This document shows, piece by piece, positions 43,642 to 53,428 of a stretch of 64,000 bases of DNA (position 1 is the first letter of the stretch; each line of letters begins with the position of its first letter). The DNA is from Kluyvera ascorbata_C (GTDB lineage Bacteria; Pseudomonadota; Gammaproteobacteria; Enterobacterales; Enterobacteriaceae). A program made the position numbers and the translations under genes. The DNA is taken from assembly GCF_044197065.1 (NCBI RefSeq), contig NZ_JBIQOI010000001.1:1116001-1180000 (forward strand), given 5' to 3'. The notes below the pieces were generated by a model, which searched no databases, was not told the origin of the DNA, and was given only the letters and a program-made list of their open reading frames with translations.

Positions 43642-44333
43642 GCACTGAAGCGCCACCACTCATCGACTTAACCGGGGCCGCGGCATACCGGATCATTCCC
43701 AGCCGCTATCCCACCATCGATTTGTTCGAAGACGTTGCCAGCAGTGATGAGCTGGAAGCGGTCTGGGCCGTTGAAGCGCTGACCAACGAGCGATTGCTGG
43801 AGCAGGCGGGGGAATTGATGCGGGTGCCGAAAGCGGATTGGCTGGTCGGGCTGAACGGCAGCAGCTACGTGATGGCGGCCTTTACGCATATCAATCCGGA
43901 AGGGGCGCGATTCAGTACCGGCGATTTTGGTGGCTATTACTGCGCCCCTCAGCTTGATACCGCCATTAAAGAGACGGTGTATCATCAGGAACGTATTTTC
44001 GGCTATACCAATGAACCGGCGCAGAAGGTGCAGATGCGGGTGCTGTTTACCGAATTTGATGCAACTCTTGCGGATATCACCCAGGAACCCTTTATCTCAT
44101 CGCCGCTCTATCACGCCACGGATTACAGCCAGTCGAAGGTTTTTGCCCAAACGCAGAAAATGCAGGGCAGAGACGGTATTCATTACTGCTCAGTGCGCCA
44201 TACCGGCCACACCTGCTATGTGCTTTATCGGCCCTGCCTGGTCAAAAAAGTGACGCAGGCAGAGCATCTGGAGTATCACTGGAACGGTCGTTCGATTACT
44301 AACATTCTGAGCATTAAGCTCTACGGCGACTAA
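43638..44333 (+). CDS. RES-domain toxin
   Basis: A 231-residue RES-domain protein. The Arg-Glu-Ser residues of the family can be placed at YRIIPSRYP (residue ~18), the Glu of DTAIKETVYHQE, and Ser in SPLYHATDYSQS. RES toxins degrade NAD+ by an ADP-ribosyltransferase-like fold. The start is TTG, 8 bp after GGAGG and overlapping the antitoxin stop, so the toxin is made at lower level. It is convergent with yddG with only 5 bp between. Confidence 0.88.
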   Translation: MSTEAPPLIDLTGAAAYRIIPSRYPTIDLFEDVASSDELEAVWAVEALTNERLLEQAGELMRVPKADWLVGLNGSSYVMAAFTHINPEGARFSTGDFGGYYCAPQLDTAIKETVYHQERIFGYTNEPAQKVQMRVLFTEFDATLADITQEPFISSPLYHATDYSQSKVFAQTQKMQGRDGIHYCSVRHTGHTCYVLYRPCLVKKVTQAEHLEYHWNGRSITNILSIKLYGD

Positions 44334-44338
44334 GCCGT

Positions 44339-45217
44339 TTACCGCCGGGTGGCCTGCCAGCAGAGCAGCGAACCCACGCAGACCATCGCCGCGCCTTGCC
44401 AGAATGACCAGGAGAGCGCGGCGCTGAGTAATACCGCCGCCAGCGCCGAAGAGAGGACTGGCGTAAAGTAAGATGCGACGGCCAGCAGGCTGACGTTGCC
44501 GTGCAGAATGCCCACATTCCATGCCGCATAGGCTAATCCTAATGCCAGTGCGCACATCACCAGTTTAATCACCACCGGCCAGCTAAAGACCATCGGCGGC
44601 TGATCGCTTAGCAGGAATTTCACCCACAAGCTTAACGCCGTCAGTAAAACAAACAGCGTAATACCGTTTTTGCCTTTGGCGTATTTGGCGGTGACGGTGC
44701 AGTACGCCGCCCAGATAAAGGCCCCGGCAAAGGCCAGAATATAGCTGAGCGGGCTGGAGATGACGTTGCGGGTTATTTCGTTGAGATCGAGCCCTTGTTC
44801 GCCGCCTAATACCCAGGTCACACCGAATACGGAAAGCAATAAGCCCGGGATCACCAGCCAGCTGCTTTTCTGGCCGTTGAAGATAATGGCAAATAAAATC
44901 GTCAGGCTTGGCCAGAGATAATTGACCATGCCGACTTCAATCGCCTGCTGGCGGGTGCCGGCATAGCCTAGTGACAGCGCGAGACAGATTTCGTAGCTGA
45001 CAAAAAGCACGCTACCGGCCACAAGATAACGCGGTGGGATCTGACGCAACTGCGGGAAGCCGACGGTGAAGATGAGCAACAGGCCGCTCAGGCTGTAAAT
45101 CATCGCCGCACCGCCCACGGGCCCAAGCCCTTCACTGACGCCGCGAATCAGCCCCACCATGGTGCTCCATAAGACGATAGCGGTGAGTCCCGTCAGCGTC
45201 GCTTTCTTATTATCCAT
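44339..45217 (-). CDS. yddG: Aromatic amino acid exporter YddG
   Basis: A 292-residue DMT-superfamily transporter with ten membrane segments in two EamA repeats (TGLTAIVLWSTMVGLIRGVSE at the start). It exports Phe, Tyr and Trp, and is also implicated in paraquat resistance. Length and position next to fdnG match E. coli. Confidence 0.93.
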   Translation of the reverse strand: MDNKKATLTGLTAIVLWSTMVGLIRGVSEGLGPVGGAAMIYSLSGLLLIFTVGFPQLRQIPPRYLVAGSVLFVSYEICLALSLGYAGTRQQAIEVGMVNYLWPSLTILFAIIFNGQKSSWLVIPGLLLSVFGVTWVLGGEQGLDLNEITRNVISSPLSYILAFAGAFIWAAYCTVTAKYAKGKNGITLFVLLTALSLWVKFLLSDQPPMVFSWPVVIKLVMCALALGLAYAAWNVGILHGNVSLLAVASYFTPVLSSALAAVLLSAALSWSFWQGAAMVCVGSLLCWQATRR

Positions 45218-45361
45218 CTCTAACCTGATGCTTTTACAAACGAAGTTTCCGGTTATAGCATTTTTTTGTGGCGGCGGGTGATATTTTTCCGCGATGTCTA
45301 ACTCTAAAGGGTTAAGTAAAATCGCTGACCCTGACTATTAAGGGGGGCTCAGTTTTCGACA

Positions 45362-45375
45362 TTGATTTGACGCAA
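45362..45375 (+). promoter_or_regulatory. Candidate FNR site upstream of fdnG
   Basis: TTGAT-TTGA-CGCAA keeps the left half and spacing of the FNR consensus TTGAT-N4-ATCAA. It lies 63 bp before the fdnG start, in line with anaerobic control of fdnGHI. A short run of C/G-rich heptamers upstream (TAAGGGG near 45340) could serve NarL. Confidence 0.5.
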
Positions 45376-45437
45376 AAAAAACAGGGGCATTGCTGTTAAT
45401 TTTCCTCTCGAAGTACATCCATACAATGAGGAAAATA

Positions 45438-48400
45438 ATGGACGTCAGCCGCAGAAAGTTTTTTAAAATCTGCGCGGGCGGTATGGCTGGGACGACGGCT
45501 GCGGCATTAGGGTTTGCCCCAAAAATGGCGTTAGCACAGGCGCGAAATTTCAAATTACTCCGCGCTAAAGAAGTTCGTAACTCCTGCACATACTGCTCCG
45601 TAGGTTGTGGGCTATTAATGTATAGCCTGGGCGATGGAGCCAAAAATACCCGGGAATCGATTTACCACATTGAAGGTGACCCGGATCATCCGGTAAGCCG
45701 TGGCGCACTGTGTCCGAAAGGCGCGGGGCTGCTGGACTATGTACACAGTGAAAACCGCCTGCGCTATCCGGAATACCGCGCACCTGGCTCAGATAAATGG
45801 CAGCGTATTTCGTGGAATGAAGCCTTCGACCGCATCGCAAAATTGATGAAGGCCGACCGCGACGCCAACTTTATTGAGAAGAATGAGCAGGGCGTGACGG
45901 TTAACCGCTGGCTCTCCACCGGGATGCTGTGCGCATCCGCGGCAAGTAATGAGACCGGCATGCTGACGCAGAAGTTTGTGCGCTCACTCGGCATGCTGGC
46001 GGTAGACAACCAGGCGCGCGTCTGACACGGACCAACGGTAGCAAGTCTTGCTCCAACATTTGGTCGCGGTGCGATGACCAACCACTGGGTTGATATCAAA
46101 AACGCTAACGTCGTGATGGTGATGGGCGGTAACGCCGCTGAAGCCCATCCAGTGGGTTTCCGCTGGGCGATGGAAGCGAAGAACAATAACGATGCCACGC
46201 TTATCGTTGTCGACCCGCGCTTTACGCGTACGGCGTCGGTGGCCGATATCTATGCGCCTATTCGTTCCGGTACCGACATTACCTTCCTGTCGGGCGTACT
46301 GCTGTATCTTATCGAAAACAATAAGATCAACGCTGAATACGTGAAGCATTACACCAACGCCAGCCTGCTGGTGCGGGATGACTTTGCCTTCGAAGACGGC
46401 CTGTTCAGCGGCTACGATGCCGAAAAACGCCAGTACGACAAATCGTCCTGGAACTATCAGTACGACGAAAACGGCTATGCCAAACGCGATGAAACGCTGA
46501 CCCATCCGCGCTGCGTGTGGAACCTGCTGAAGCAGCACGTTTCCCGCTATACGCCGGACGTGGTGGAGAACATCTGCGGTACGCCGAAAGCGGACTTCCT
46601 GAAAGTGTGCGACGTGCTGGCCTCCACCAGTGCGGCAGACCGCACGACCACTTTCCTGTATGCACTGGGCTGGACACAGCACACCGTGGGGGCGCAGAAC
46701 ATTCGCACCATGGCGATGATTCAGCTGCTGCTCGGTAATATGGGGATGGCAGGCGGCGGCGTGAACGCCTTGCGCGGTCACTCGAACATTCAGGGGTTAA
46801 CCGACTTAGGTCTGCTGTCGACTAGCCTGACCGGTTATCTGACGCTGCCGTCGGATAAACAGGCGGATCTGCAAACCTATCTGACAGCGAATACGCCGAA
46901 AGCGCTGCTGCCGGAACAGGTGAACTACTGGAGCAACTATCCGAAGTTCTTCGTCAGCCTGATGAAGTCGTTCTACGGCGACGCGGCAACGAAGGATAAC
47001 GACTGGGGCTTTAACTGGTTGCCGAAATGGGACCAGGCCTACGACGTTATCAAATACTTCAACATGATGGATAACGGCAAAGTCACCGGCTATATCTGCC
47101 AGGGCTTTAACCCGGTTGCGTCGTTCCCGGACAAAAACAAGGTGGTACGCAGCTTAAGCAAGCTGAAGTACATGGTGGTTATCGACCCGTTAGTGACCGA
47201 AACCTCGACCTTCTGGCAGAACCACGGCGAGTCTAACGACGTTGACCCATCAACGATCCAGACCGAAGTGTTCCGCCTGCCGTCGACCTGTTTTGCCGAA
47301 GAAGACGGTTCGATTGCCAACTCCGGCCGCTGGCTGCAGTGGCACTGGAAAGGTCAGGATGCACCGGGGGAAGCGCGTAACGACGGCGAGATTCTGGCCG
47401 GTATTTACCATCGTCTGCGCGAAATGTATCGCAACGAAGGCGGTAAAGGCGTTGAACCACTGCTGAAAATGGGCTGGAACTACAAACAGCCGGACCATCC
47501 TGAGTCTGAAGAAGTCGCGAAAGAGAACAACGGCTATGCGTTGGCCGACCTTTATGATGCCAACGGCGTGCTGGTGGCGAAAAAAGGTCAGTTGCTTAAT
47601 AGCTTTGCGCTGCTGCGCGATGACGGTACCACTGCGTCCTCCTGCTGGATCTACACCGGTAGCTGGACTGAAAAAGGTAACCAGATGGCCAACCGCGATA
47701 ACGCCGACCCGTCAGGGCTGGGCAATACGCTGGGTTGGGCATGGGCATGGCCGCTGAACCGTCGCGTGCTGTATAACCGCGCCTCGGCGGACGTTAACGG
47801 TAAGCCTTGGGATCCGAAACGGATGCTGATCAAGTGGGATGGTAGCAAATGGACCGGTAACGATATTCCCGACTTTAATACCGCACCGCCGGGCAGCAAA
47901 ACCAATCCGTTTATCATGCAGCAGGAAGGTCTGGGTCGCCTGTTTGCCCTCGATAAGCTGGCAGAAGGGCCGTTCCCGGAACACTACGAGCCGATGGAAA
48001 CGCCGCTGGGTACCAACCCGCTGCACCCGAACGTTATCTCGAGCCCGGTTGTCCGTATTTACGAAGAAGATGCCCTGCGTCTTGGGAAGAAAGATAAGTT
48101 CCCATACGTCGGCACCACCTATCGTCTGACCGAGCATTTCCATACCTGGACCAAGCATGCGCGTCTGAACGCTATTGCGCAGCCAGAGCAGTTTGTGGAA
48201 ATCAGCGAAGGGCTGGCGAAGGCCAAAGGCATTGCCAACGGTGACCGTGTGACCGTCAGCAGTAAGCGCGGCTTTATTCGCGCGGTGGCGGTGGTGACGC
48301 GTCGCCTGCAGACCCTGAATGTGAACGGTCAGCAGGTCGAAACCGTCGGTATTCCGCTGCACTGGGGCTTTGAGGGCGTAGCGCGTAAAGGCTATATCGC

Positions 48401-48485
48401 CAATACCCTGACGCCGAACGTCGGCGATTCCAACTCGCAAACGCCGGAGTATAAGGCGTTTCTGGTTAACATCGAGAAAGCGTAA
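45438..48485 (+). CDS. fdnG: Formate dehydrogenase-N alpha subunit FdnG (selenoprotein)
   Basis: A 1015-residue selenoprotein, the same length as in E. coli. A twin-arginine signal (DVSRRKFFKICAGG) opens the protein; the [4Fe-4S] motif CTYCSVGCG follows near residue 50. The TGA at 46023-46025 is codon 196, the position of Sec196, and is followed by a SECIS hairpin; the frame then continues to 48485. The subunit oxidises formate in the periplasm at a Mo/W-bis-MGD centre. GAGG lies 7 bp before the ATG. Confidence 0.97.
46023..46066 (+). promoter_or_regulatory. SECIS element of fdnG
   Basis: Starting at the UGA codon, GACCAA and TTGGTC arms enclose an inner stem GG-AGCAAG / CTTGCT-CC with a GTCT apical loop region. 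This is the bacterial SECIS layout recognised by SelB, immediately 3' of the Sec codon. Confidence 0.9.
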
Positions 48486-48496
48486 GGAGCGTTTAA

Positions 48497-49384
48497 ATGG
48501 CGATGGAAACACAAGACATTATTAAACGCTCTGCAACTAACCCGATTACCCCCGCGCCTCGTGCGCGGGATTATAAGGATGAAGTTGCCAAGCTGATTGA
48601 TGTCTCCTCCTGTGTGGGCTGTAAAGCCTGCCAGGTGGCCTGCTCTGAGTGGAACGATATTCGCGACGAAGTAGGGCATTGCGTGGGGGTTTACGATAAC
48701 CCCGCCGATCTCAGCGCTAAGTCCTGGACGGTGATGCGCTTTAGCGAAACCGAACAGAACGGCAAGCTGGAATGGCTGATTCGTAAAGACGGCTGTATGC
48801 ACTGTGAGGACCCAGGTTGCCTGAAGGCATGTCCGTCCGCCGGGGCGATTATTCAGTACGCCAACGGGATCGTCGATTTCCAGCAGGAAAACTGCATCGG
48901 CTGCGGTTACTGCATCGCCGGGTGTCCGTTTAATATTCCGCGCCTCAATAAAGAGGATAACCGCGTTTATAAATGCACCCTGTGTGTAGACCGCGTCAGC
49001 GTGGGTCAGGAACCGGCCTGCGTGAAAACCTGTCCGACCGGAGCGATTCACTTCGGCACCAAAAAAGAGATGCTGGACGTGGCGCAGGAGCGCGTCGATA
49101 AGCTTAAGAAACGCGGCTATCCGCATGCCGGTATCTATAATCCGGAAGGCGTGGGCGGAACGCACGTGATGTATGTACTGCATCATGCGGACCAGCCGGA
49201 GCTGTATCATAAGCTGCCGAAAGATCCGGCCATCGATACCAGCATTAATCTGTGGAAAGGGGCGCTCAAACCGCTGTCTGCCGCTGGCTTTATCGCCACC
49301 TTTGCCGGGCTGATTTATCACTACATTGGTATTGGCCCGAACAAAGAAGTGGATGATGACGAAGAGGAGGATGGCCATGAGTAA
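48497..49384 (+). CDS. fdnH: Formate dehydrogenase-N beta subunit FdnH
   Basis: A 295-residue protein with four ferredoxin-type cysteine groups (CVGCKACQVACSEW, CMHCEDPGCLKACPSAG, CIGCGYCIAGCPF, CTLCVDRVSVGQEPACVKTCP in part) and a single C-terminal transmembrane helix (GFIATFAGLIYHYIGIG). It passes electrons from FdnG to the cytochrome subunit. It begins 11 bp after fdnG and overlaps fdnI by 8 bp. Confidence 0.97.
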   Translation: MAMETQDIIKRSATNPITPAPRARDYKDEVAKLIDVSSCVGCKACQVACSEWNDIRDEVGHCVGVYDNPADLSAKSWTVMRFSETEQNGKLEWLIRKDGCMHCEDPGCLKACPSAGAIIQYANGIVDFQQENCIGCGYCIAGCPFNIPRLNKEDNRVYKCTLCVDRVSVGQEPACVKTCPTGAIHFGTKKEMLDVAQERVDKLKKRGYPHAGIYNPEGVGGTHVMYVLHHADQPELYHKLPKDPAIDTSINLWKGALKPLSAAGFIATFAGLIYHYIGIGPNKEVDDDEEEDGHE

Positions 49385-50033
49385 GTCGAAAATGATTGTG
49401 CGCACCAAGTTTGTCGATCGCGCCTGTCACTGGACGGTGGCTATCTGCTTCTTCCTGGTGGCGGTATCGGGGATTTCGTTTTTCTTCCCGACGCTGCAAT
49501 GGCTGACCGAAACTTTCGGTACACCGCAGATGGGGCGTATTCTGCACCCGTTCTTCGGCGTGCTGATCTTCGTGGTGTTGATGTTTATGTTTGCCCGCTT
49601 CGTGCATCACAACATTCCGGACAAGCAGGATATTCCGTGGGTGCTGGGGATTGTCGAAGTCCTGAAAGGCAACGAGCATAAAGTGGCGAAGGTCGGGAAA
49701 TATAACGCCGGACAGAAGATGATGTTCTGGACCATTATGAGCATGATTTTCGTGCTGCTGGTGACCGGGGTGATTATCTGGCGTCCTTATTTCGCGCCGT
49801 TCTTCCCGATTCAGGTGATTCGCTATGCGCTGCTGATTCATGCTGCTTCCGCTATTATCCTGATCCATGCAATCCTCATCCATATGTATATGGCGTTCTG
49901 GGTCAAAGGGTCGATTAAAGGGATGATTGAAGGCAAGGTGAGCCGCCGCTGGGCGCAGAAACACCACCCGCGCTGGTATCGTGAAGTTGAGCGAGTAGAG
50001 GCGAAGAAAGAGAGTTCGGAAGGGATGAAGTAG
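49377..50033 (+). CDS. fdnI: Formate dehydrogenase-N cytochrome b556 subunit FdnI
   Basis: A 218-residue membrane cytochrome with four transmembrane helices and conserved haem histidines (RACHWTVAICFF, ILHPFFGVLIF, LLIHAASAIILIHAILIH). It reduces menaquinone on the cytoplasmic side, completing the redox loop with nitrate reductase. The start at 49377 matches E. coli; ATG 49371 is in frame as well. Confidence 0.96.
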   Translation: MSKSKMIVRTKFVDRACHWTVAICFFLVAVSGISFFFPTLQWLTETFGTPQMGRILHPFFGVLIFVVLMFMFARFVHHNIPDKQDIPWVLGIVEVLKGNEHKVAKVGKYNAGQKMMFWTIMSMIFVLLVTGVIIWRPYFAPFFPIQVIRYALLIHAASAIILIHAILIHMYMAFWVKGSIKGMIEGKVSRRWAQKHHPRWYREVERVEAKKESSEGMK

Positions 50034-50053
50034 GGGTTCTTTCCGGAAGTGAA

Positions 50054-50099
50054 GAGCGGTTTGATGTTTCTTAAGGGGAATGTTGAGCCGCTTTTTTTT
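50054..50099 (+). terminator. fdnGHI terminator
   Basis: AGCGG...CCGCT closes a long stem partly of G-T pairs, followed by eight T residues. The 300-bp gap up to the next gene otherwise holds no recognised gene; a promoter for the MFS gene was not identified. Confidence 0.75.
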
Positions 50100-50336
50100 G
50101 TTTGTGGTATAGCAGCACTCATGTGTTTGTAATGAGAGCATCGATGGCTGATATGATGCTTGAGCGTTCGTTGCATATTCTCCTGTTGCATTACGCACTC
50201 ATGCCAGCATCGTGTATGAATCATTCGCGCTGTATATATGGATAAACCCGCCGTCGCACCTTTTTGTCTGGTCTGCTCCCCATGAATGGTCAATAATGCC
50301 CCTCTGCAAACTCAACAGAAACAAGTGATTAGAGGG

Positions 50337-51503
50337 ATGAAAAAGACAATTTTTGCGCTGGCGCTGGGCACGTTTGGCCTGGGGATGGCGGAGTTTGGCA
50401 TTATGGGCGTGCTGCCGGAACTGGCGCATGACGTGGGAATCTCGATCCCAGCGGCAGGCAATATGATCTCCTGGTATGCCTTCGGCGTGGTCATTGGTGC
50501 GCCGATTATTGCGCTGTTTTCCACGCGCTTCTCTCTGAAGTCAATCATGCTGCTGCTGGCGGCACTCTGCGTGCTGGGTAACGTTATTTTCACCGTGTCA
50601 TCGAGCTACACGATGCTGGCGATTGGGCGACTGGTGTCAGGTTTTCCGCACGGGGCATTCTTTGGCGTGGGGGCGATTATTCTGTCGAAGATTGCACCGC
50701 GTGGCAGGGTGACGGCGGCGGTGGCGGGAATGATCGCCGGTATGACGGTGGCTAATCTGGTTGGCGTACCGGCGGGAACGTGGTTAGGCCATCAGTTCAG
50801 TTGGCGCTATACCTTCCTCGCGATTGCGCTGTTTGACGTGGCGGTGCTGGTGGCGATTATCGCCTGGGTACCAACGCTGTTTGATAAATCCGACGCGCGC
50901 CTACGCGAGCAGTTCCACTTCCTGAAAAGCCCTGCACCGTGGCTAATCTTTGCGGCGACCATGTTTGGTAATGCTGGCGTGTTCGCGTGGTTCAGCTACA
51001 TCAAGCCGTTTATGATGAACGTCTCGGGTTTCCCGGAAGGGGCCATCATGTTCATTATGATGCTGGTGGGGCTTGGCATGGTGCTGGGTAATATTCTCAG
51101 CGGCAAGCTTTCCGGGCGCTACAGTCCGCTGCGCATAGCGGCAACAACCGATTTCGTCATCGTGGTCGCGCTGTTGCTTATTTTCGCGCTCGGCGGTTTC
51201 AAAATCGCGTCGTTGGTCTTGGCATTTATCTGCTGTGCGGGGCTATTTGCGCTTTCCGCGCCGTTGCAAATTTTGCTGCTGCAGAACGCAAAGGGCGGTG
51301 AAATGTTAGGAGCGGCTGGTGGGCAGATTGCCTTTAACCTTGGCAGTGCGATCGGGGCGTTCTTCGGGGGGCTGATGATTACGATGAATTTCGGCTGGAG
51401 TTCTGTGGCGCTGCCGGCAGCGGCGTTGTCATTCCTGGCGATGTCGTCTCTGCTGCTTTATGCCCGTTACCAGCAGCAGCAACAGAAGCTGGTGGCTGCC
51501 TGA
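50337..51503 (+). CDS. AraJ-like MFS transporter
   Basis: A 388-residue 12-segment MFS protein closely similar to E. coli AraJ over its whole length (LALGTFGLGMAEFGIMGVLP, RLVSGFPHGAFFGVGAIILS, LLLQNAKGGEMLGAAGGQIA). AraJ is an arabinose-inducible putative sugar-efflux protein. ATG 50337 fits the AraJ start, although AGAGGG directly abuts it; GTG 50325 and ATG 50286 are in-frame alternatives. No araC or arabinose genes are nearby, so this may be a paralog with a different role. Confidence 0.82.
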   Translation: MKKTIFALALGTFGLGMAEFGIMGVLPELAHDVGISIPAAGNMISWYAFGVVIGAPIIALFSTRFSLKSIMLLLAALCVLGNVIFTVSSSYTMLAIGRLVSGFPHGAFFGVGAIILSKIAPRGRVTAAVAGMIAGMTVANLVGVPAGTWLGHQFSWRYTFLAIALFDVAVLVAIIAWVPTLFDKSDARLREQFHFLKSPAPWLIFAATMFGNAGVFAWFSYIKPFMMNVSGFPEGAIMFIMMLVGLGMVLGNILSGKLSGRYSPLRIAATTDFVIVVALLLIFALGGFKIASLVLAFICCAGLFALSAPLQILLLQNAKGGEMLGAAGGQIAFNLGSAIGAFFGGLMITMNFGWSSVALPAAALSFLAMSSLLLYARYQQQQQKLVAA

Positions 51504-51507
51504 GAGT

Positions 51508-51532
51508 AGCCTCTCCCTCACAGGAGAGGCTC
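51508..51532. terminator. Bidirectional hairpin between MFS gene and adhP
   Basis: AGCCTCTCC and GGAGAGGCT arms form a strong stem between two convergent genes. No long T-run follows, so termination is likely but not certain. Confidence 0.5.
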
Positions 51533-51538
51533 TGAACA

Positions 51539-52549
51539 TTAATGGCGAAGATCGATAACCATACGGCCACGAATCTGGCCCAGCTCCATCTCTTTAAAGA
51601 TGGCGTTGATGTCGTTTAACGGACGCAGCGCCACTTTCGGTACCACTTTCCCTTCAGCGGCAAACTGGAAGGCCTCGGTCAGATCCTGACGGGTGCCGAC
51701 CAGCGAACCGACCACTTCGATACCGTCGAGTACCAGACGTGGAATATCAAGGCTCATTGCTTCCGGTGGCAGGCCAACGGCCACCACGCGGCCACCGGCA
51801 CGTACGGCGTCAACGGCGGAGTTAAAGGCCGCTTTCGCAACGGCGGTAACGACTGCAGCGTGCGCGCCGCCGGTCAGTTCCTGAACCTGTTTGGCGGCAT
51901 CTTCGCTGCGTGAGTTGATAATAAGATCCGCGCCCATCTCTTTGGCCAGCTTCAGCTGCTCATCGTTCACATCGAGAGCGATCACTTTGGCATTAAAGAC
52001 GTTTTTCGCGTATTGCAGCGCCAGGTTGCCCAGACCACCCAGACCGTAAATGGCAATCCACTGACCTGGTTTGATTTTCGAGATTTTGACGGCTTTATAG
52101 GTGGTGACACCTGCGCAGGTGATGCTGCTCGCCGCGGCGGAATCAAGGCCATCCGGGACTTTGACTGAATAGTCAGCGGTGACGATGCACTCTTCTGCCA
52201 TGCCACCATCTACACTGTAGCCCGCATTTTTTACCGAACGACACAGCGTTTCGTTACCACTGTTACAGTATTCACAGTGGCCACAGCCTTCGAAGAACCA
52301 GGCAACGCTCGCGCGATCGCCCACTTTAAGAGAGGAGACGCCAGGACCGATAGCTTTGACGATCCCAATACCTTCATGGCCGAGGATAACCCCAGTCTTG
52401 TCGCCGAAATCACCGTTTTTCACGTGCAAATCGGTGTGACAGACCCCACAGCACTCCATTGTTAACAGGGCTTCACCGTGCTGCAGTGGGCGCAGCGTTT
52501 TTTCAGTGACGTTTACCTGATGGTCATGTGTGACAACAGCAGCCTTCAT
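51539..52549 (-). CDS. adhP: Propanol-preferring alcohol dehydrogenase AdhP
   Basis: A 336-residue zinc-dependent alcohol dehydrogenase nearly identical in length and sequence to E. coli AdhP. Catalytic Zn ligands sit in CGVCHTDLH and GHEGIG, structural Zn in CGHCEYCNSGNETLC, and the NAD-binding motif is YGLGGLGNLALQYAK. It oxidises ethanol and propanol. Genes adhP and maeA are neighbours in E. coli; here two genes (pyrophosphatase, ABC-F) are inserted between them. Confidence 0.95.
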   Translation of the reverse strand: MKAAVVTHDHQVNVTEKTLRPLQHGEALLTMECCGVCHTDLHVKNGDFGDKTGVILGHEGIGIVKAIGPGVSSLKVGDRASVAWFFEGCGHCEYCNSGNETLCRSVKNAGYSVDGGMAEECIVTADYSVKVPDGLDSAAASSITCAGVTTYKAVKISKIKPGQWIAIYGLGGLGNLALQYAKNVFNAKVIALDVNDEQLKLAKEMGADLIINSRSEDAAKQVQELTGGAHAAVVTAVAKAAFNSAVDAVRAGGRVVAVGLPPEAMSLDIPRLVLDGIEVVGSLVGTRQDLTEAFQFAAEGKVVPKVALRPLNDINAIFKEMELGQIRGRMVIDLRH

Positions 52550-52670
52550 ATCCTACTCCTGGTTAATATGTATTTGATAATAATACTCATTAATGATTAG
52601 TGAAAATGGCGGAAATTGCAAGGCGGAGGGTAGGCGGAATCTAGTGGTTTTTCATATTGATAGCACAGAG

Positions 52671-52710
52671 TGTTCACCGTTCTGTCACTAAGCGTTCATC
52701 ATTTATTCAT
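52671..52710 (+). promoter_or_regulatory. Tandem Pho-box-like repeats
   Basis: Four 7-bp direct repeats occur at a strict 11-bp period: TGTTCAC (52671), CTGTCAC (52682), CGTTCAT (52693), TATTCAT (52704). Two adjacent units with a 4-bp spacer are the PhoB-box layout (CTGTCAT-N4-CTGTCAY). A possible -10, TACCGT, begins 10 bp after the last repeat, at 52721. The array lies 56 bp before the pyrophosphatase ATG. Confidence 0.7.
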
Positions 52711-52766
52711 CAGTAAACTCTACCGTGTCGTTTTTGTTTTTCTTATAACGATAGAGTGACGACACA

Positions 52767-53366
52767 ATGCATCTGGTAAAAAAAATCCTTGCAGCAAGCC
52801 TTTTTCTTTCCGCCGTCGCGCAGGCTCACAACGTACTTGATTTCCCACAGCCGGAAAATAACCCTGAAGAGTTTTACGCGGTTACCGAGATTCCAGCCGG
52901 CGGTATTATTAAATATGAAACTGACGCCAAGACCGGTTTTCTGGTCGCCGACCGCTTTCAGTCCATGCCGGTGTCTTATCCAGCAAACTACGGTTCTCTG
53001 ACACAGTCTCTGGCAGGCGATGGCGATCCGCTGGATGTTGTATTTTATACCCGCGCTCCAATGGCGCCTGGTACGCTTATCAAACTGCGCGCGATCGGTG
53101 TGTTGAAGATGATTGATGGGGGTGAGAAAGACGATAAAATTATCGCCGTGCCAACCAGCAAAATTGACCCAACCTATGACGATATAAAGAATGTGAGCGA
53201 CCTGCCGAAGGTAGAGCAGGAACGTTTGCAGGCGTTTTTCCGCGTCTACAAACAGCTACCGGAAGGTCGCAAAAAGGTAGAATTGAACGGTTTTAATGAT
53301 GCCGCTGCCGCGAAGCAGGAAATTAAGCAGGCGTGGGATGCCTGGAAAGAGAAGAATCCACAGTAA
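52767..53366 (+). CDS. Secreted (periplasmic) family I inorganic pyrophosphatase
   Basis: A 199-residue protein. The first 20 residues are a Sec signal peptide (two Lys, then LAASLFLSAVAQA, cleavage before HN). The mature part is a family I pyrophosphatase with all key residues by comparison with E. coli Ppa: EIPAGGIIKYE, the metal-binding DGDPLDV signature, GVLKMIDGG with acidic residues following, and FRVYKQLP. It would release phosphate from pyrophosphate outside the cytoplasm. The Pho-box-like repeats suggest induction by phosphate starvation. A REP element follows. The housekeeping ppa is cytosolic, so this is a paralog. Confidence 0.88.
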   Translation: MHLVKKILAASLFLSAVAQAHNVLDFPQPENNPEEFYAVTEIPAGGIIKYETDAKTGFLVADRFQSMPVSYPANYGSLTQSLAGDGDPLDVVFYTRAPMAPGTLIKLRAIGVLKMIDGGEKDDKIIAVPTSKIDPTYDDIKNVSDLPKVEQERLQAFFRVYKQLPEGRKKVELNGFNDAAAAKQEIKQAWDAWKEKNPQ

Positions 53367-53390
53367 AACGCCGACTCCGGGTATAGCGAA

Positions 53391-53422
53391 AACCCGGCGT
53401 CGCTGCGCTCGGCCGGGCTACG
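53391..53422. repeat. REP element
   Basis: A single REP unit between the convergent pyrophosphatase and ABC-F genes. Confidence 0.8.
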
Positions 53423-53428
53423 AGGTGG

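Noticed and set aside
46023..46025. Premature stop or frameshift in fdnG
   Set aside because: The TGA falls at the known Sec196 codon with a SECIS hairpin directly after it, so it is a recoding site and not a mutation.
45984..46781. 265-codon minus-strand frame across the fdnG UGA
   Set aside because: Antisense to fdnG; the true gene is continuous through selenocysteine.
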